In this document: one piece after another, positions 23,301 through 36,098 of the stretch
How positions within the stretch are numbered: position 1 is the first letter of the stretch
Layout of the letters: each line of letters starts with the position of its first letter
Assembly (NCBI GenBank): GCA_036345935.2
Contig: JADWOT020000010.1
Span: 7,552,587-7,616,586 of the forward strand
Origin: Taenia hydatigena
Taxonomy: Eukaryota > Platyhelminthes > Cestoda > Cyclophyllidea > Taeniidae
DNA length: 64,000 nucleotides
Reading direction: 5' to 3'
Position numbers and translations under genes: made by a program
The notes under the pieces: model-generated
The model's input: the letters and a program-made list of their open reading frames with translations, nothing else
Told to the model about the DNA's origin: nothing
Database searches by the model: none

Positions 23301-25719
23301 AAAATTTCAATGATGGTACTTTCATCCGACGAAGTCTGGCAGGAGATCTCCTTACACATAGAGAGGATGAAGCAAATGAACAGCAATTGACGTCGGTAGC
23401 TTAAACAGAACACTTGCCGCTGATACAATCACACTAGTTGTCTCAAATCTATCAACCGGTAAATCCACTCAAATGCGGCTCCCAAAGTCATGCATGGCGA
23501 AGCGCACCCACCTACTTCACGCGTCAGATCTTGTTCTCTTACCAAATGTGAAAGCAATGACCCAGAAGCTCACTGCGGCAAAGTACCATACGTAGGCGTG
23601 AGCACTTAGGCCTAATAGATCAGAAGCCTGCGTAGTAGCGCGTTTGCAAGGATTATCCCATCCACCACAGATGCATTCGAGAATATTTACTGCAAGGATT
23701 AAGTACAGATGAGTACGTAGTATTAAGTAGTAAAAATTAACTAGTTTCAGTGAGGAATATGGACGTCAAAGTACTCAAAATGCACGCTGAGACGCATTCC
23801 ACCATTTAAATGCAACGCTGTTCCGAGGTTCATGGGAGTTGGCATGAATCGCAGAAGGCGAAACAGGTCCATAAATCTGTACGAGGTCTTAAGTTCGGAT
23901 CCACGATCGCCATCGGAGATCCGGCAGGTTGAATAACTTCGTGCAATGTCGAGGATTTGGATTTTCTGTCTTGCCTTATTAAATCAGAAATCATATAAAT
24001 CGTGAACATCTAAAGCCCACCAGCACTGTGCATTTGAGTCTCCTAACTGAAAAACTTGCTCTTTTAACTGCCAAGGGATTGCTTGTGCTTAGGAACGAAA
24101 ATTCACTCATCGCTTAGATGCTCTAATTTCGACACATTCCAATCCAATACGATGTAATACAGAGCACTACAAGTTCATTGCTGTGCTTGAAACAGGGCAG
24201 GTCGTAGTTTGCGACAAAACAGTTGCACACCTATTAAAGGTGATCAAGTGGAAGTCATTATCAAATGGATTTGTGAATTCTCAAAGGATTGCCACGTTTC
24301 GCTCTGCCATCATGAAGGTAGACCTATCATGCGTGTAGAGGGTGGGTTTGCGAATAAGATGGTAGTACAAACAGAGGACACTGCTCCCAAGTCTCACTTC
24401 ACTTGTTTCATGGATCCGATGCGCAACCAGACTTCCGCGAATTAATACCGTCGATATGTGTGTCAAGGGTGGGGGCGGCGGGTATGAAACCATCACATGG
24501 TCTAACGCATCCACTTACATATTGGAGGACATTTAGCAAACACGAAAGGTCAGACATTACGAAGGGTGGCGATGCCTTGCTCTACGCATTTTCAAGTCGC
24601 ATACATTTTACATGTGCTCTTACATCTGCTGCCTTTTTATCTTATGCAATAGACTCGGAGTCTCCTTCTGTTATGTTTCCCTTCCTTTGGCTCCGATCAC
24701 TCGTCGCTAGTAAAGCGTGGAAGAAGAGGTAGCCGCTGTGAATGTGACCTGCATTGCTCTTCGCGTCAACACAAGGATGGCTGTAAATCATCTCCGAGTT
24801 GGTGGGTGGAGGTGTTGGGTGCTACCTGCAGTTCTGTTCGGCCACGGACCAGAGCCGCATCTCAATTGCACGCGCACGACTAAACCAACGGCGCGACCAC
24901 AGCACAGATCACATCCACTGCACTAACAACACCTCAGTCGCTGCGACCATACACATCCACATATATAAACGTAAGGACACATAGTGGACACCCCTCCCTA
25001 GTCATTGTCGACCAAGCCAGAGGTTTTAATCAGAATGGTGACACAATGCGTCTCACATCACGTGTTTTGACCTTGAGTCTTCACACGGCGTTGTATGGAT
25101 CACGATGCCTCGCCAACTAAGCCTTGAATGACGACGGAGTCTATACGATCCACCACATGCGCATCGAAGTAAATTAATCGTTCTGATATTGTCAACACTA
25201 ATACTTGTTGGCTTGAGCATTTGTCTTAGTGATTTAGCGTTGCTAATTTAGTCGCATTAGGTGATGAGTAGTTGGTGGTTCGTAGCAAGTAGTACGTCCC
25301 TATTCTCACCCCGATTCCAGTTTGGACAGGGACCTCACGCCACGTCGTGTGTCATCACGCTCTACCCAACAATTCTCAATTCTGCCTTCTCTCACTCTAC
25401 GCCTCAAATTCATCTCGCGAAAATTGCGAATGTGACCGTGCTGAGCCAGGCTGACGTTGAGCTTCATGGTGTGTTGGAGGGAAGTGAAGTCCCAACAGTA
25501 GTGGTGCTTCGCGTTGCCACGCGCAGTTTGGGAAATTAAGCTCAACCATGGATGCATTACCAGTGATTTGTGAGCACTAAGTCTCAAGTGTCAATGCAGT
25601 TGTTTGGGGTGTAGGAGTAAAGTGAGTGGGATTGCGTAATGTTCGGTTGGCTCATGGACACTGTCCCGAGTAGAATATGCAGTTGGACACGTGCTAGTCC
25701 TCGTGAACTCCAGGTTTTC

Positions 25720-26330
25720 CAAATCCAGTGGTAGGGGATAATGGGAGGAGAAGTAACTGTGTATAGGAGATGGTTTAATTAATTGAGTTTAAATGTGGGT
25801 GTTTGCTTGGCGTAATCACTGCTCTTCTTCTCAATTTACGCTGCGATGTCTGATTGGCATTGTCAATCAAGCAGTGGTATTTAAGGATTACCGCCTATCA
25901 GCAGCATCTGATGGACAAATAGTTTGGCGTATCTTCACCTCTAAGACATGTTGCACAACCGCACTTGTTTTGCGCATTTCTAGGTGAAATTGATGGCAAG
26001 TTGAGGCACTTAATTGCACTCCAACAACAATTCTCACCACAACTATTAACATTCGAGTTAAAATCGACTTGCCACATTGATCATTTTCACAATAGTGTAA
26101 GTCTTCTTCCTGAGATGGCTGTTTGAATTTGAGGGAGGAAAAAGTGGACTGAGAGGGAACACAACTTATCATCTAGCATTCTGATTGCCCTCAATCAGCT
26201 TGCTTCTTGTCTAAAATACTTCTAGAAATGGCAAATTGCAAACAAAACTGTTCGGATTTTTAAGTTCCTTTCGCCTTACCCATTGATAGCAGTCGCGAGG
26301 AAGCGTGTCTTAGCCATTTGGATATCCTCT
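25720..26330 (-). repeat. Right inverted end of the 3.7-kb family B element
   Basis: This is the reverse-complement partner of 22650-23300. The frame 25793-25987 (64 residues, starting MWVFAWRNHC) differs only at a few residues from the same frame in the arms of the palindrome at 43133-43327 and 48372-48566. The outer part, around 26100-26320, is more diverged than the inner part. Confidence 0.65.
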
Positions 26331-28639
26331 GGTGTGCAGCTCTTTAGTTAATTCGACAGCCACGTCCTTCGACCAATCCTTACCTCTAAGTGGGTTAAGA
26401 AGTGACAGCTAAACTATACCACAATGATTTAAGCTTTCTGTCTGCAGCTTTTCCATGCCTTTAGCTAATATATTCATTTGACACTCGCAAGTGGGCATCA
26501 GTCGACACAGAATGTGAGGGAAAATTAGGGCAGAGGCATCATCAGTTCATGGGAGGCGGAGCATCTTCCAAACACCAGTCCACTATGAGGAAGGGAAGAT
26601 TGTGTTAAATCAACGGTATTCTAAGCTGAATTTACACAGAGCCAAAGGCCACCAATAGCCTGGCTAGCCAGACGCAATTAATGCTTATGACATATTTATG
26701 GACGCATCAGAATGAATACGATAAATAACGACAACGGCGACAGCAAGAGGAAGTAGATGTAGGCACGAGACCATCAGTGATTTTGATCATCCCTATCCAC
26801 AGATAAAATAAAATAGAGAGTTGATGGCATGCTAAAGCATCTGTATTGCATGAAGACATCCTTAGAGCTCTACTCTTCCACATCTCGTCTTTTCAGTTGA
26901 CAAGTACATTACTTCTCCGCCTTAGACGTCGTGCGGCCGTCCACTTGGTTATGCGCTACTTCACACCCATACTATGCCAGAGGTTTCATCAGGACCCGCA
27001 ACTGCGCCATCAGTGGTGTCAAACCTGAAATGGAGGGCCAACTAACAGTGCCGACTAGATATAACCTTCAAATAGTCCACCGATAGGAGTTTCATTGTCA
27101 CCGCCCCTTGGCCTGGGAAAGAGCACCATTTTGATGCAAAAGATGAACAAATTAAATAATGTATGGAGAGGAGCGAGCGCAACGCTTCACCTCACGGGTT
27201 GAAATCATTGGACTCCTGATGAAAGCAGGGCCAGAGACAGGCCTTAAATTGAGCTGGGTCAATGCCCCGCTGTCACAGTACGGACATAACTGGTTGACAC
27301 AGAATTCATCAAATTGTGTCAAGACGAACCAGTTGAGAGTTAAAAGTGTTTGGCCTGTTTAAATAGTAGCTACATGAATTGGAATGCAGACTGGCTGCAC
27401 ATTAGCGCAACAAGCCGTTACTTGTAGAACCATGGTAAGGGAGGCCAAGTGAAGATCTCACCATCACCACAGTCATGCATTAGATAGCTGCCAATCGTCA
27501 TTTGGATCTCCTCAATGAGCACAGCAGATTCTGCGAGAATAAAGCGGCTTGATGCTGCCACAGTGATATGAGGCCTTCTGATCTCGCACTTTTAACTAAG
27601 AAATAACGCACAACCAGGACACCCAAATTCAACCAGCACCTTGAGCTCCAGTTGTCTGGCTCCTTTCCATTTTCTGCGGGACTCCCATGGCCATGTGGAT
27701 CCCACTTATCCCTTTGCACTAAAGAACGGGTATGCGGAATTCACTTGCTTAATCAGTACCTTTTGCAGTTTGCACTGGGTGAGACAAAAGGGGCTCATAA
27801 ATGCGCCCGTAACTCTGGTTGCTGTCTAGTTATTGTCAAAACCCAATTCAACAGAGAAAGCCAGCAATTTTACGACAATATTACGACTCTCAACCTCAAA
27901 TGCCTTCCTTAAAATCGTAACTTAGAGATCCGTTTCGCATAAGGATAAAAACATGCGGTCGCAGGTTTATGTTAAAGAAGCTAGTCGATTTCTACGGTTG
28001 TGGTGAGTGAATTTGCGTAAATGAAAGGGTCATCTGCTTAGAAGTACTGCCCGAAAAGTAAAATTGTCATTAATTATAATTGAAAACGTCTAATAACAAA
28101 TACTGCTTGGTTTTCTGTCCGAAGTGCGGAGGGAACTTGGACAATTCACAAAGAGAAAGCTGGCAGCGGAGAAGATAAAGCCACATGCCATCGCAGCGCG
28201 AATTAAGAAGTAAAAAGTTGGTTACGCAAACGAAACGAAGAATAACAACTTGAGTGGGTCAGACTATCTCTCAGTGACATTTACATCTCCTCCTTCCATT
28301 CCATGAAACTGGAGTTGAGGAACCTAAAGTCGCGAGGACTTACGCGTTTATACCTACTCAGTCCACTTGAATTAACGTCCATTAGTTAATCAAGCATCAT
28401 ACAAACCCACTTTTTTACTGTCTAGTAAAATATTATTGCGGCGAGGTTTGGGGATGAGAATGCACAAATAATTGGTGATGCATCGAGGAGTGAAACTGTA
28501 CTTTCTGCCTTGCATATGGTAACGCAGAGCATCATTGTGTTGCTGCTTCGCTTCATCCCCCTTAATATGCGGATTCCACCATTATCTGGCGCAGCGTAGT
28601 CACAAAACCAACCTCCAAGGAGTGACTTTTGAGTGTAGC
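26331..28639. other. Intergenic, mostly unassigned repeat-like DNA
   Basis: No gene is recognised. Apart from the family F fragment at 27130-27420 I could not pair this stretch confidently with the rest of the window. Frames at 27498-27719 and 27652-27912 overlap on opposite strands and show no family motif. Confidence 0.4.
27130..27420 (-). repeat. Family F repeat, copy 1
   Basis: The inverted sequence resembles 40600-40860 and 42260-42540. Shared patches include a TTTGATGAAtTC-like segment, a TGGTCCTGCTnTCAT-like segment and a CCCATTAGnCGCA-like segment. The copies are clearly diverged. Confidence 0.5.
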
Positions 28640-30276
28640 TTGGGAGAATTCAGCAGTGAATACTGGCAGAGAAGACGTGATGACTCGTTACGTTGAGTGA
28701 GGTCAAGGGATCAACACACGTGGTGTGAGCTCAGGCTCCATTTCAGCCCATTACAGCTCCACGCTGACTCAACCCTCTCAGTTGAATCAAATCGTCCCCA
28801 AGTTGACGTCATGAGGAGCTCCAGATGCTGACAATTCGCTATATGTGGGTGCGTCTGGGGCCATTGGTTGAGGTTTTGAGTGTAAACAACTCTGATAAAG
28901 GTCCGATACATAAATAGGCGCCACTGCAGATCACACCAACACCTCTACTCCAAAGTTGACGCAAAGCGCAATGTAAGCCAAATCTACGACTTCCACTGCA
29001 CACGCATTGTATGTGTATGCGTGCTGGAGGGTGCACCCACAATGGGACGCAAAATGCACGAAATGTTAAGCATTGTCTTGCTATACAGCGCCAAACACAA
29101 CTATTTATCGGAAGAAATGTTCGTTATTTGTGTTCTTTTGTATTGTGCTATCATCCGCATGATTTAAACAGTAGCTGGCATTCTTTACTGCTGTCTGCCA
29201 TACCGAAATGTTAATACCCATACATGGGCAAACAGCTCCAAGTATTACCAGCAGTCGCGATAATTTTGGCCAGTGCATCTAAGTGAAATTTAATGTGTTC
29301 CCATCAGATCGCTGAGAAGTTAGATGTCGAAGTCCTATCTGTTGTGCGTATTTGTTAACGGAAATGAGTAAAGTGAATGGGCAGTAAGGAGAGCTGTTAT
29401 TTGTTGGTGGTGTAGAGATTAGAGGAGGTGTGATGTCTGGCGCCTCGGACGCTTTTATTGTGTGCGACAGTAGCACCACTACTGTCATGTTTACGACCTG
29501 CTATGTAACTGGTTTCGATGACCAGCTCATCAGCTAAGTAGAACTGGTTCTGTGATTGTGTTCATGGTCTTCCATAAATTAACATTGAATGGGTGAGGTT
29601 TAGTTAGGAGAATTTGAAGCTGTTTACTGGGTGGATGTAAAACCACAGATGTCGTAAGCTCCAACCTCTTTGACATAACCACACCCATCCACTCCTACCT
29701 CATGCCTAAACAAGGGAGGCTGCCACGCCGACAATGTTACTGCTGCATATAAAGTACTTGAAGGCAATCCACACAGCCAAATCCCTACAATTCCAGATCA
29801 CTGCCACACCTCCCCATTCTGGTCATTCGCTCATAATTACTACTTCTCTCCTCTTCGCACCCACTAGTCTGCAAACTACTCCATAGACAAGTCTACTCAT
29901 TTCCATAAATAAGGCAAGGTAATGAGCTAAACCACAAGGATCGAATAGACCTCAACTGCTACTCGCATCTGCTAACCAGAATTATTGCGATTGCCATTTG
30001 CACAGAAAGATCAACACATTCCAAGTTCATCGTCCTACTTAAGTGCTCCATGAAGCATTAACGAACACCTGGGATTGTACAAGCAAGAATGAACCGCACA
30101 AATGTCAATGAGATGGGAGGTGTGGCGAAGGGGATGACAGCAAATTGACAGGTGCCCACGGATCCCCTTCAGACAATCTTGCTTTACCACAATTAGAGAG
30201 AGTTCACATTGTGGCCACATCAATTTGTACTCATGCAAATACAATGCGTGAATCAGCATCACTCTAGGTTTCTTCA
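28640..30276 (+). repeat. Family C repeat, copy 1
   Basis: This is a direct match to 49000-50740 and an inverted match to 38770-40080. The most conserved part (29400-29540 versus 49720-49860) is almost identical and contains GTGATGTCTGGCGCC and a CGACAGTAGCACCAC segment. No coding function is visible. It ends abruptly where family A copy 2 begins. Confidence 0.65.
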
Positions 30277-31690
30277 ATGCTCCTCATAATTAAGGCGTCG
30301 AAAGGTGATGTGTGTGAGTTGTCGGGCACCTGGTCATTAACCGGTATCCGAGTTGCCCTCTCCATCAAGTGCGGCGGTTATGTTTGCCAGCACATCCTTT
30401 CATCTCAAGTCATCCCTGGAGCCATATTCTGCAATTATCACCAAGTTGACTCATTAGTCTGCCAGCTGCCAAATTGCTTTAAACAAATACATGGTGTTTG
30501 CTCACACATGTGAGCTCAATGATTGGATTGGCACCGTCTCAAAACCTTGCAGCTGCCAATTGTATTAACTGTCCCACCTAATAGTTAGTTACATCATTTT
30601 GTGACAACCATTCTTCTTCTCTTGCTTTCCAATAGCTCCAGTTTTCAAAATAATATCTGTCACTCAACTTCGTCTTCTTGTGAGACTAAACTCTTCAGTG
30701 TGTGCCACACATGAGAATGAATTAAAAGCTTTGTTGACAAAAGGCTGGCGTGTGAACTTGAACGAGGCCACCTTTAGTGCTTGAGTTGCCAGTCTGTCAG
30801 TGAGGTGTGAATAAGCTGCAGGAGTTGTTAAAGACTGTTAACATGACACTACGATAAGCACAGCGAAAGGTAATAAAGCCAAGATAATAAAGCTGTCTCC
30901 TGTTAATAAATAAGAAGAAGGAGAGGAGGAGATTGCAGTAAGTAATCACTTGATGGTAGAAGCTGTGTTCTCAACACTTATTTGTTTCATTCGAGCTTCA
31001 GTGAAGAGATTTGGAGTAGCACAAATTGCCACTTTCGAATAAAGGCGGGTGATTTGTTTAGTTGCTCGAGAAATGCTGACGATTTCACAATATGTAAAGG
31101 AATCCAGTAAATGTTTACGACCAAATGAAAAGAAGAAAATGAGGTGCATACTCAGCTAATCAAAGAGACACTTTTTTGTATACTTTATCCTATCGCCATA
31201 CACTCTTCTAACTCGACGTGCCAATTCTGTGGCCTTCTGCTGCCATGATGTTGGACCAGTAAACTTGGGCTGAAATGATCGCTGCTTGGCACGATTATGA
31301 AGTAGACGCCTAAGATAGTGAGCGTTAGTAATAAAGGTATTTGAGTTGGCTAAATCTTCATTAGAAATGGATCATGATTCACTGATTCATTAGCCTATGC
31401 GCCCATTGTAGCGAATCCCTTACTTCAAGCAGCCACGAAGATCATCCTGACGTGTAAAGGTCTGAATGAGTTAATTTATTTTGCATGACAGTTCAAACTT
31501 CGAGATCTGTTTGTGTGGGATATGTCACACTCCTCACTACCAAATAGAAATAAGTGAACTTTATGTGTGTGAGAGTGGTCTGCAGCCGATAGCCAACCCA
31601 TCCAGACGGCAAATGAACTGAATTAAGTCCTAGTCACCAGAGGGATGCTAAGTGCGTGCGTGCGCCTATCGCCTATCGCCTATCGCCTAA
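30277..31690 (-). repeat. Family A repeat, copy 2 (truncated)
   Basis: It corresponds directly to 55190-56560 and inversely to 20553-21620. It lacks the outer 0.6-0.9 kb present in the other two copies and stops at a sharp junction with family C at about 30277. Together with the downstream FN3 gene it forms the source of the segmental duplication at 55-58.6 kb. Confidence 0.65.
31664..31689 (+). repeat. Short tandem heptamer GCCTATC
   Basis: There are three full copies of GCCTATC plus a partial one, just after a GTGC run. The duplicated locus has a single copy here (about 56520), so the array expanded or contracted after duplication. Confidence 0.9.
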
Positions 31691-32071
31691 TTATGGTTTT
31701 AAGTCCGACTCCCAGTCACCCTGGCAACATCCTCCGGCGTTTCTTTTGTAGATTCTTCAGTCTTGACACCAGTCTATTTCTCTGACTCCGTATCACCTGA
31801 CTTTAATTTAATTTACATTTTCAAAGAACGCTCACGAGGTTTTGTTTATTCAAGACTGTGGCTTCTTAGACTTGCAGTGCAGAAGAACGATCTGTACCAA
31901 TAACATATGACACCACCAGCCATACAAGCCAATAGTATGTGGTGTCACGTTATGCATAAATGCAAAATTTGCTTTGTAGGTCAAAATCAAACAAAACCAT
32001 AGGCAGACGCGGCTTTGCAACAATCATAAAAGGAAAGAATGTGTTGGATGTGAGAATAACGTAATTCTGGA
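31691..32071 (+). promoter_or_regulatory. Upstream region of the FN3 gene
   Basis: About 380 bp lie between the family A repeat and the FN3 start codon. An ATAAAAGG-like sequence about 45 bp before the ATG (near 32023-32032) could be a TATA-type element, but this is weak evidence. The part around 31740-31770 (ending CAGTCTTGAC) recurs at 56600-56640 in the broken copy. Confidence 0.3.
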
Positions 32072-32598
32072 ATGGAGAAATTATTTCAATTCTACCTCGT
32101 ATTGTTGACAACTCTCATCCTACACGGTGACTCCACACGGGCGGTCGGTAAGATTTCTGCCTTCTCATGATCAGCACACGTGTAAATTTATTTAGAAATT
32201 GAGTGTTTGTTTAGATGGTACACCTGACACACTGAGTGATTGTGCCTTAATATGTGAACAGCTGAAAATTGCTAATGATGAACTAACGCCTTCCCCTCCT
32301 TTCCCATCGCAACACCTCTCCTTATATGACGGTTTAATCAACGTCATACTACTGAGTAGTCCCATTCTTTACCCTGATATTATACTTGCCACTCTCCTCT
32401 AAGTTCATCTTTCAAATCCTTTTGAATTTACATCTACTTCATATAAAGTACAATTTGGTTCTCTGATTTCGCTTTTCAATCTACCTGATTGCGAGGTACG
32501 TCTTGTAGGCTGAGGTCATTCTGTTCCTAAATTGAGGAGCTGAATAACAGAGGTGCATTCGAAAATGCCTCAATCATGACTTTACCACCGCTTCGTAG

Positions 32599-32644
<46 letters not shown>

Positions 32645-35582
32645 GATGCTTTCTTCTTCACCCACCTACTGTCACTCTCAGTTACTGTCTTCTCACACCA
32701 CACATTCCCATCTCACACACAATCCAGCTTCTCTCCCTCGCACTCAATTCTGCTTTATAATTACTTGCATAATTTTGCTCCTCATTTCATTTTCATTCAA
32801 TTGCAGAAACATTGGCTGACGCGTCACATCTGTCGGAAGTTTTCCATTTGAGTCGTGTGGGTTCCACCTTCCTTACCTACTCTTGGGATGGGGAAGCGCT
32901 GACGAAACTTCTTTTAACGCATGTAGTAGTGGATGCGCAACCAAGTTCTATTTTTGGCACCCACAGACTCGTGTCAACAGACGCCACGGCTGAAGAGGCG
33001 ACTGCTGACGGTTTGGATGCCTACACACTGTACAACGTGATTATAGAAGTAACTGGAGAAGGTGGCCGCTTTGTGTTTCCCATGCCACCCGTTCAAACAT
33101 GGCCCACTGGTAAGCCGAAGGCAAGTCATGCCTATAAGACCCTCACTTTGTGCTGACTACCTCTTTCATAATTTAACTCTCCGCCACGGTGATTTTGTGA
33201 GGAAGAGCAAGGGTGTGGGATCACAAACAAGGGGAACCACAGTCCTTCCACAGTTGTGACAGTTGAGGTCAAATCGCACCGTGTACTCTCACCAATGCTA
33301 TTTCATCATTCACAGCTCCGCCTCCCATATCGCCGCCCACAGGTAAAGGGACCTCAACCACACAAATTGAAGTGGAGTGGAAAGCACCGACACGTGTGAA
33401 AGGAGTTCTCCAGCCTTACACTGTGACTTGTTTCGAGGTTGTGACAAATAGAAATCCAACCAGTGCCTCAACTGATGACAACATGACCACCTCCCTCACA
33501 ATCAGTGATTTGCGAATAAACACGGGGTATGTCTGTGTCGTGACAGCTAGCACTTATCCAGCAGAGGATCAAGCTCTTGAGGAATGCACAAGGAAATCTG
33601 ACCCATCGTCCCCCATTTACACCATGGGCGCGGGTGCGTTTGTCTTGCATAGACACCGTAGTCTATGCTGCATTTGACACACATGAAATGGAAACTGCTT
33701 TGCGTTGACTTGGTGAGACGACCAGTCTAACCACCTCTTGTCTGCTGTTACAGCCATGCGAAGACCGACATTTGAGGCAGCTTATTACGAAGATATTGAT
33801 ATAATGGACCTAGTGATCCACGACCCCAAGGGCGTGAATGGAACATTCGGTGGTTTCGAGGTCTTCCTGGCAACTGGTGGCACCGGACCACAAGGTCCTT
33901 GGCGTTCAGTAGTCAACCTCACTGCAGAAGAACGAAAATGTGAACTGGAAGGAATAGAACCGTCATCGAAATATTCAGTGACAGTACGCGGATACGTGCT
34001 ACCGCACAATTTCAGCGAGTATGCGACTCCATTAGTATTTGAAACAAAGGACGAAGGTTTGTCTCTTTCCCATCCACCACCATTCTACCCATGTGCAATC
34101 AAAAACGCCTTTTTACTCATTCAATCCAATTTTTCTTTCATTTATCACTAATATCACGGTTTGCAAAGAGATGTGCGGTGCTTTAATATTTCCTTAACAC
34201 TATTGAGTCATGTACCCACCCTTCTATATGTAGGTCGTAGTCTTCCTCAAAGTATCCAACTTGAAGCGGCCGACCCTTACACAATGCGATTGACATGGAA
34301 GCCACCAAAAGAGCCCTATGGCCGCATTGCTGGCTACCCCATGGAATGGACTCTAGATTACCAAGATTGGGAAAATACTGATCTTCCTCCCAATTATTTG
34401 TATGACTTTACTGATTTGAAGCCGGGACAGACCGTTGTCGTCAACCTTCGTGTGCACACGCGACCGATGACTCCAGTGAAATTTGATTACTTTGGTACTC
34501 GCAGTACGTTCGTGAAAGCAACCATCCCATCACACAAACAAGGTTGGTCCGACCTGTTCGTCTAATCAAAGCTCTGTCCTCACTTAAAAGTGATATCTGT
34601 CAGGGGATGTATGAAGACTACAGACGATGTATAATGCTATGTTTTACTATCAGCCCATGAACGACAAGCAGAAGTGCATTGGCTCCCATTCGCATTTGTT
34701 GTCAGCACATGAAATGAAAAACATTTCATTATCTGGTGGTTGTCCTCGTTAAAGCGCCTCATGTTTCCTGTTGTAGGCATGCGAAAACCGACGTTTGAAG
34801 CTATTTTCTTTGGAGACAGTCGCGATTTGCACATAAAAATACACGATCCCCAGGGCGTCATCGGAACATTTGCCGGTTATGAGCTCCTGTACAAGCTCGG
34901 GTTGCCAACCTCAGAAACACCCTGGACTTCTGTTGTTAACCTCACTGCAAAGGAGCGAGATTGCGATATAGCGAACATGCTGTACCTGCATATGTATTCA
35001 GTCACAGTTCGTGGAATCATAAGTCCCGACACTTTCAGTCTGCCGGCTGACCCACTGACATTTACAGTGGTACATGAAGGTCCGCCTTCTTTCCACCTAC
35101 TGCTACTTTACTTGAATGCTATCAGTAGCTGACTTTATCTTCATTCTAATTTATGCTCAACTTGTCCACACCCATGATCAACCACATAGGAAAGCATTGG
35201 AAGACACGAAATGCACGAAAGTTTCCCCTACTCCCAACAAACCTGACAAGCCTATTCATTCTGCAATTTGTAGATCTCAGTGCTCCCCAGAGAGTAGAAC
35301 TGGTGGCACTGGATTCTAGCAGCGCGGAACTGACATGGCAACGACCAAAAAAGCCCTACGGCTTCATTACTGGCTACGGCATTAAATGGACTCTGGATGG
35401 AATGTGGCAGACGAATGTCAACCTCACCTCTGGCAATTCCCATACCTTCCCCAATCTGAAATCAGGACAAGTCGTTACCGCCGCTGTGTGTGCGTACATT
35501 GAAGTACCAGCTTCGCAGGTCTTTGAGTACATTACTCCCTTCTGTGAATTCCAGACAGTGACCATACCATCTCCGGAAAAAC
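32072..35582 (+). CDS. Secreted protein with six fibronectin type III domains (3' end unresolved)
   Basis: The exons are 32072-32147, 32807-33109, 33316-33633, 33754-34056, 34234-34542, 34777-35079 and 35274-35582, all joined in phase 1. Exon 1 encodes a signal peptide (about 25 residues: MEK, then LFQFYLVLLTTLILHG, then a small polar end). Each following exon encodes one FN3 domain of about 100 residues with the usual Trp and Tyr signposts, for example TYSWDG, VEWKAP, LTWKPP with MEWTLD, and LTWQRPKKPYG. Domains 3 and 5 share a diverged start (MRRPTFEA and MRKPTFEA), and domains 4 and 6 share KPPKEPYG/RPKKPYG, suggesting that a pair of domains was duplicated. The architecture resembles cestode FN3 secreted antigens, but the precise family is not recognised. 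The final exon lies after 35582: a frame ending at 36098 is phase-compatible, but its stop overlaps the poly(A) signal, so I do not adopt it. Confidence 0.75.
32602..32642 (+). repeat. (CA)n microsatellite in FN3 intron 1
   Basis: About 20 CA units lie in the first intron (32148-32806) of the FN3 gene. The run explains the His/Thr-repeat frame read across it. Confidence 0.97.
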
Positions 35583-36098
35583 GTTAGTCCTTTTGATTAG
35601 TTTTGCCATTGCTAAGTCATGGTTTGGTTAAACTGAAGCCTTGGAACAAGATCGGTTCTCCCTACGCGTCATTCAAAAGGCAGTGGTTTTATTTAAAACT
35701 GATTAACTTGGACGAAAGGTCTATCAAAACGTTCAATGCTTCAACATCCACCATTATGCAATTGACCATCGATAGTGGTACATTATAAACTAATAACGCA
35801 GTCGAAATGCTCCATGATGTGCATCCAACTGTTAGGTGGCACACACGTGTTCAAAGTCAACAGAATCGAAGTTATTCTTTTGCACAGATTAAAAAAGAAG
35901 CAGCTGTTCTGCATGAGGAATCAGCCTCAAATCCTGCAACCACCGAAAGAGAAAATGAATTGCCCGGCTTTCTGGATCTACTCTGATTGGAAAATCAGTC
36001 TTCAGCTCATCAGACCACAATGTGACCTAGCACTTCTTACTGTAATTCATTACAAATGGTATCTCTACATTCTCTACACAAATCTGGCAATAAAGTGA
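35583..36098 (+). other. 3' part of the FN3 gene with candidate last exon and poly(A) signal
   Basis: An AATAAA lies at 36089-36094. Possible last exons start after ttgcacag (about 35889), which is a good acceptor but phase-incompatible beyond a few residues, or after actgttag (about 35836), phase-compatible and open to 36098. A third frame from about 35890 encodes an acidic tail ending PGFLDLL before a stop, which looks protein-like but needs a different phase. I see no membrane anchor. The true C-terminus cannot be settled from sequence alone. Confidence 0.4.

Larger units (their letters stand above)
22650..26330 (+). mobile_element. Family B element, 3.7 kb with long inverted ends
   Basis: The two ends (about 22650-23300 and 25720-26330) are inverted copies of each other, roughly 600 bp long and visibly diverged with small indels. 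The interior includes frames at 24403-24732 and 24717-24926 that recur, translated almost unchanged, in inverted orientation at 45213-45485 and 44478-44729 of the larger family member. No transposase, integrase or reverse transcriptase motif is visible. I infer a non-autonomous foldback or MITE-like DNA element. No clear target-site duplication could be read. Confidence 0.6.

Noticed and set aside
25793..25987. Conserved 64-residue frame in family B ends as a real protein
   Set aside because: The opposite strand is open too and the arms are near identical at DNA level, so conservation does not show coding.
32576..32851. Frame starting in a His/Thr run
   Set aside because: It reads through the CA microsatellite in an FN3 intron and is not continuous with the exon frame.
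35775..36098. Last exon of the FN3 gene in this frame
   Set aside because: Phase-compatible from about 35837, but the stop overlaps the AATAAA signal and the sequence has no tail or anchor features; left unresolved.
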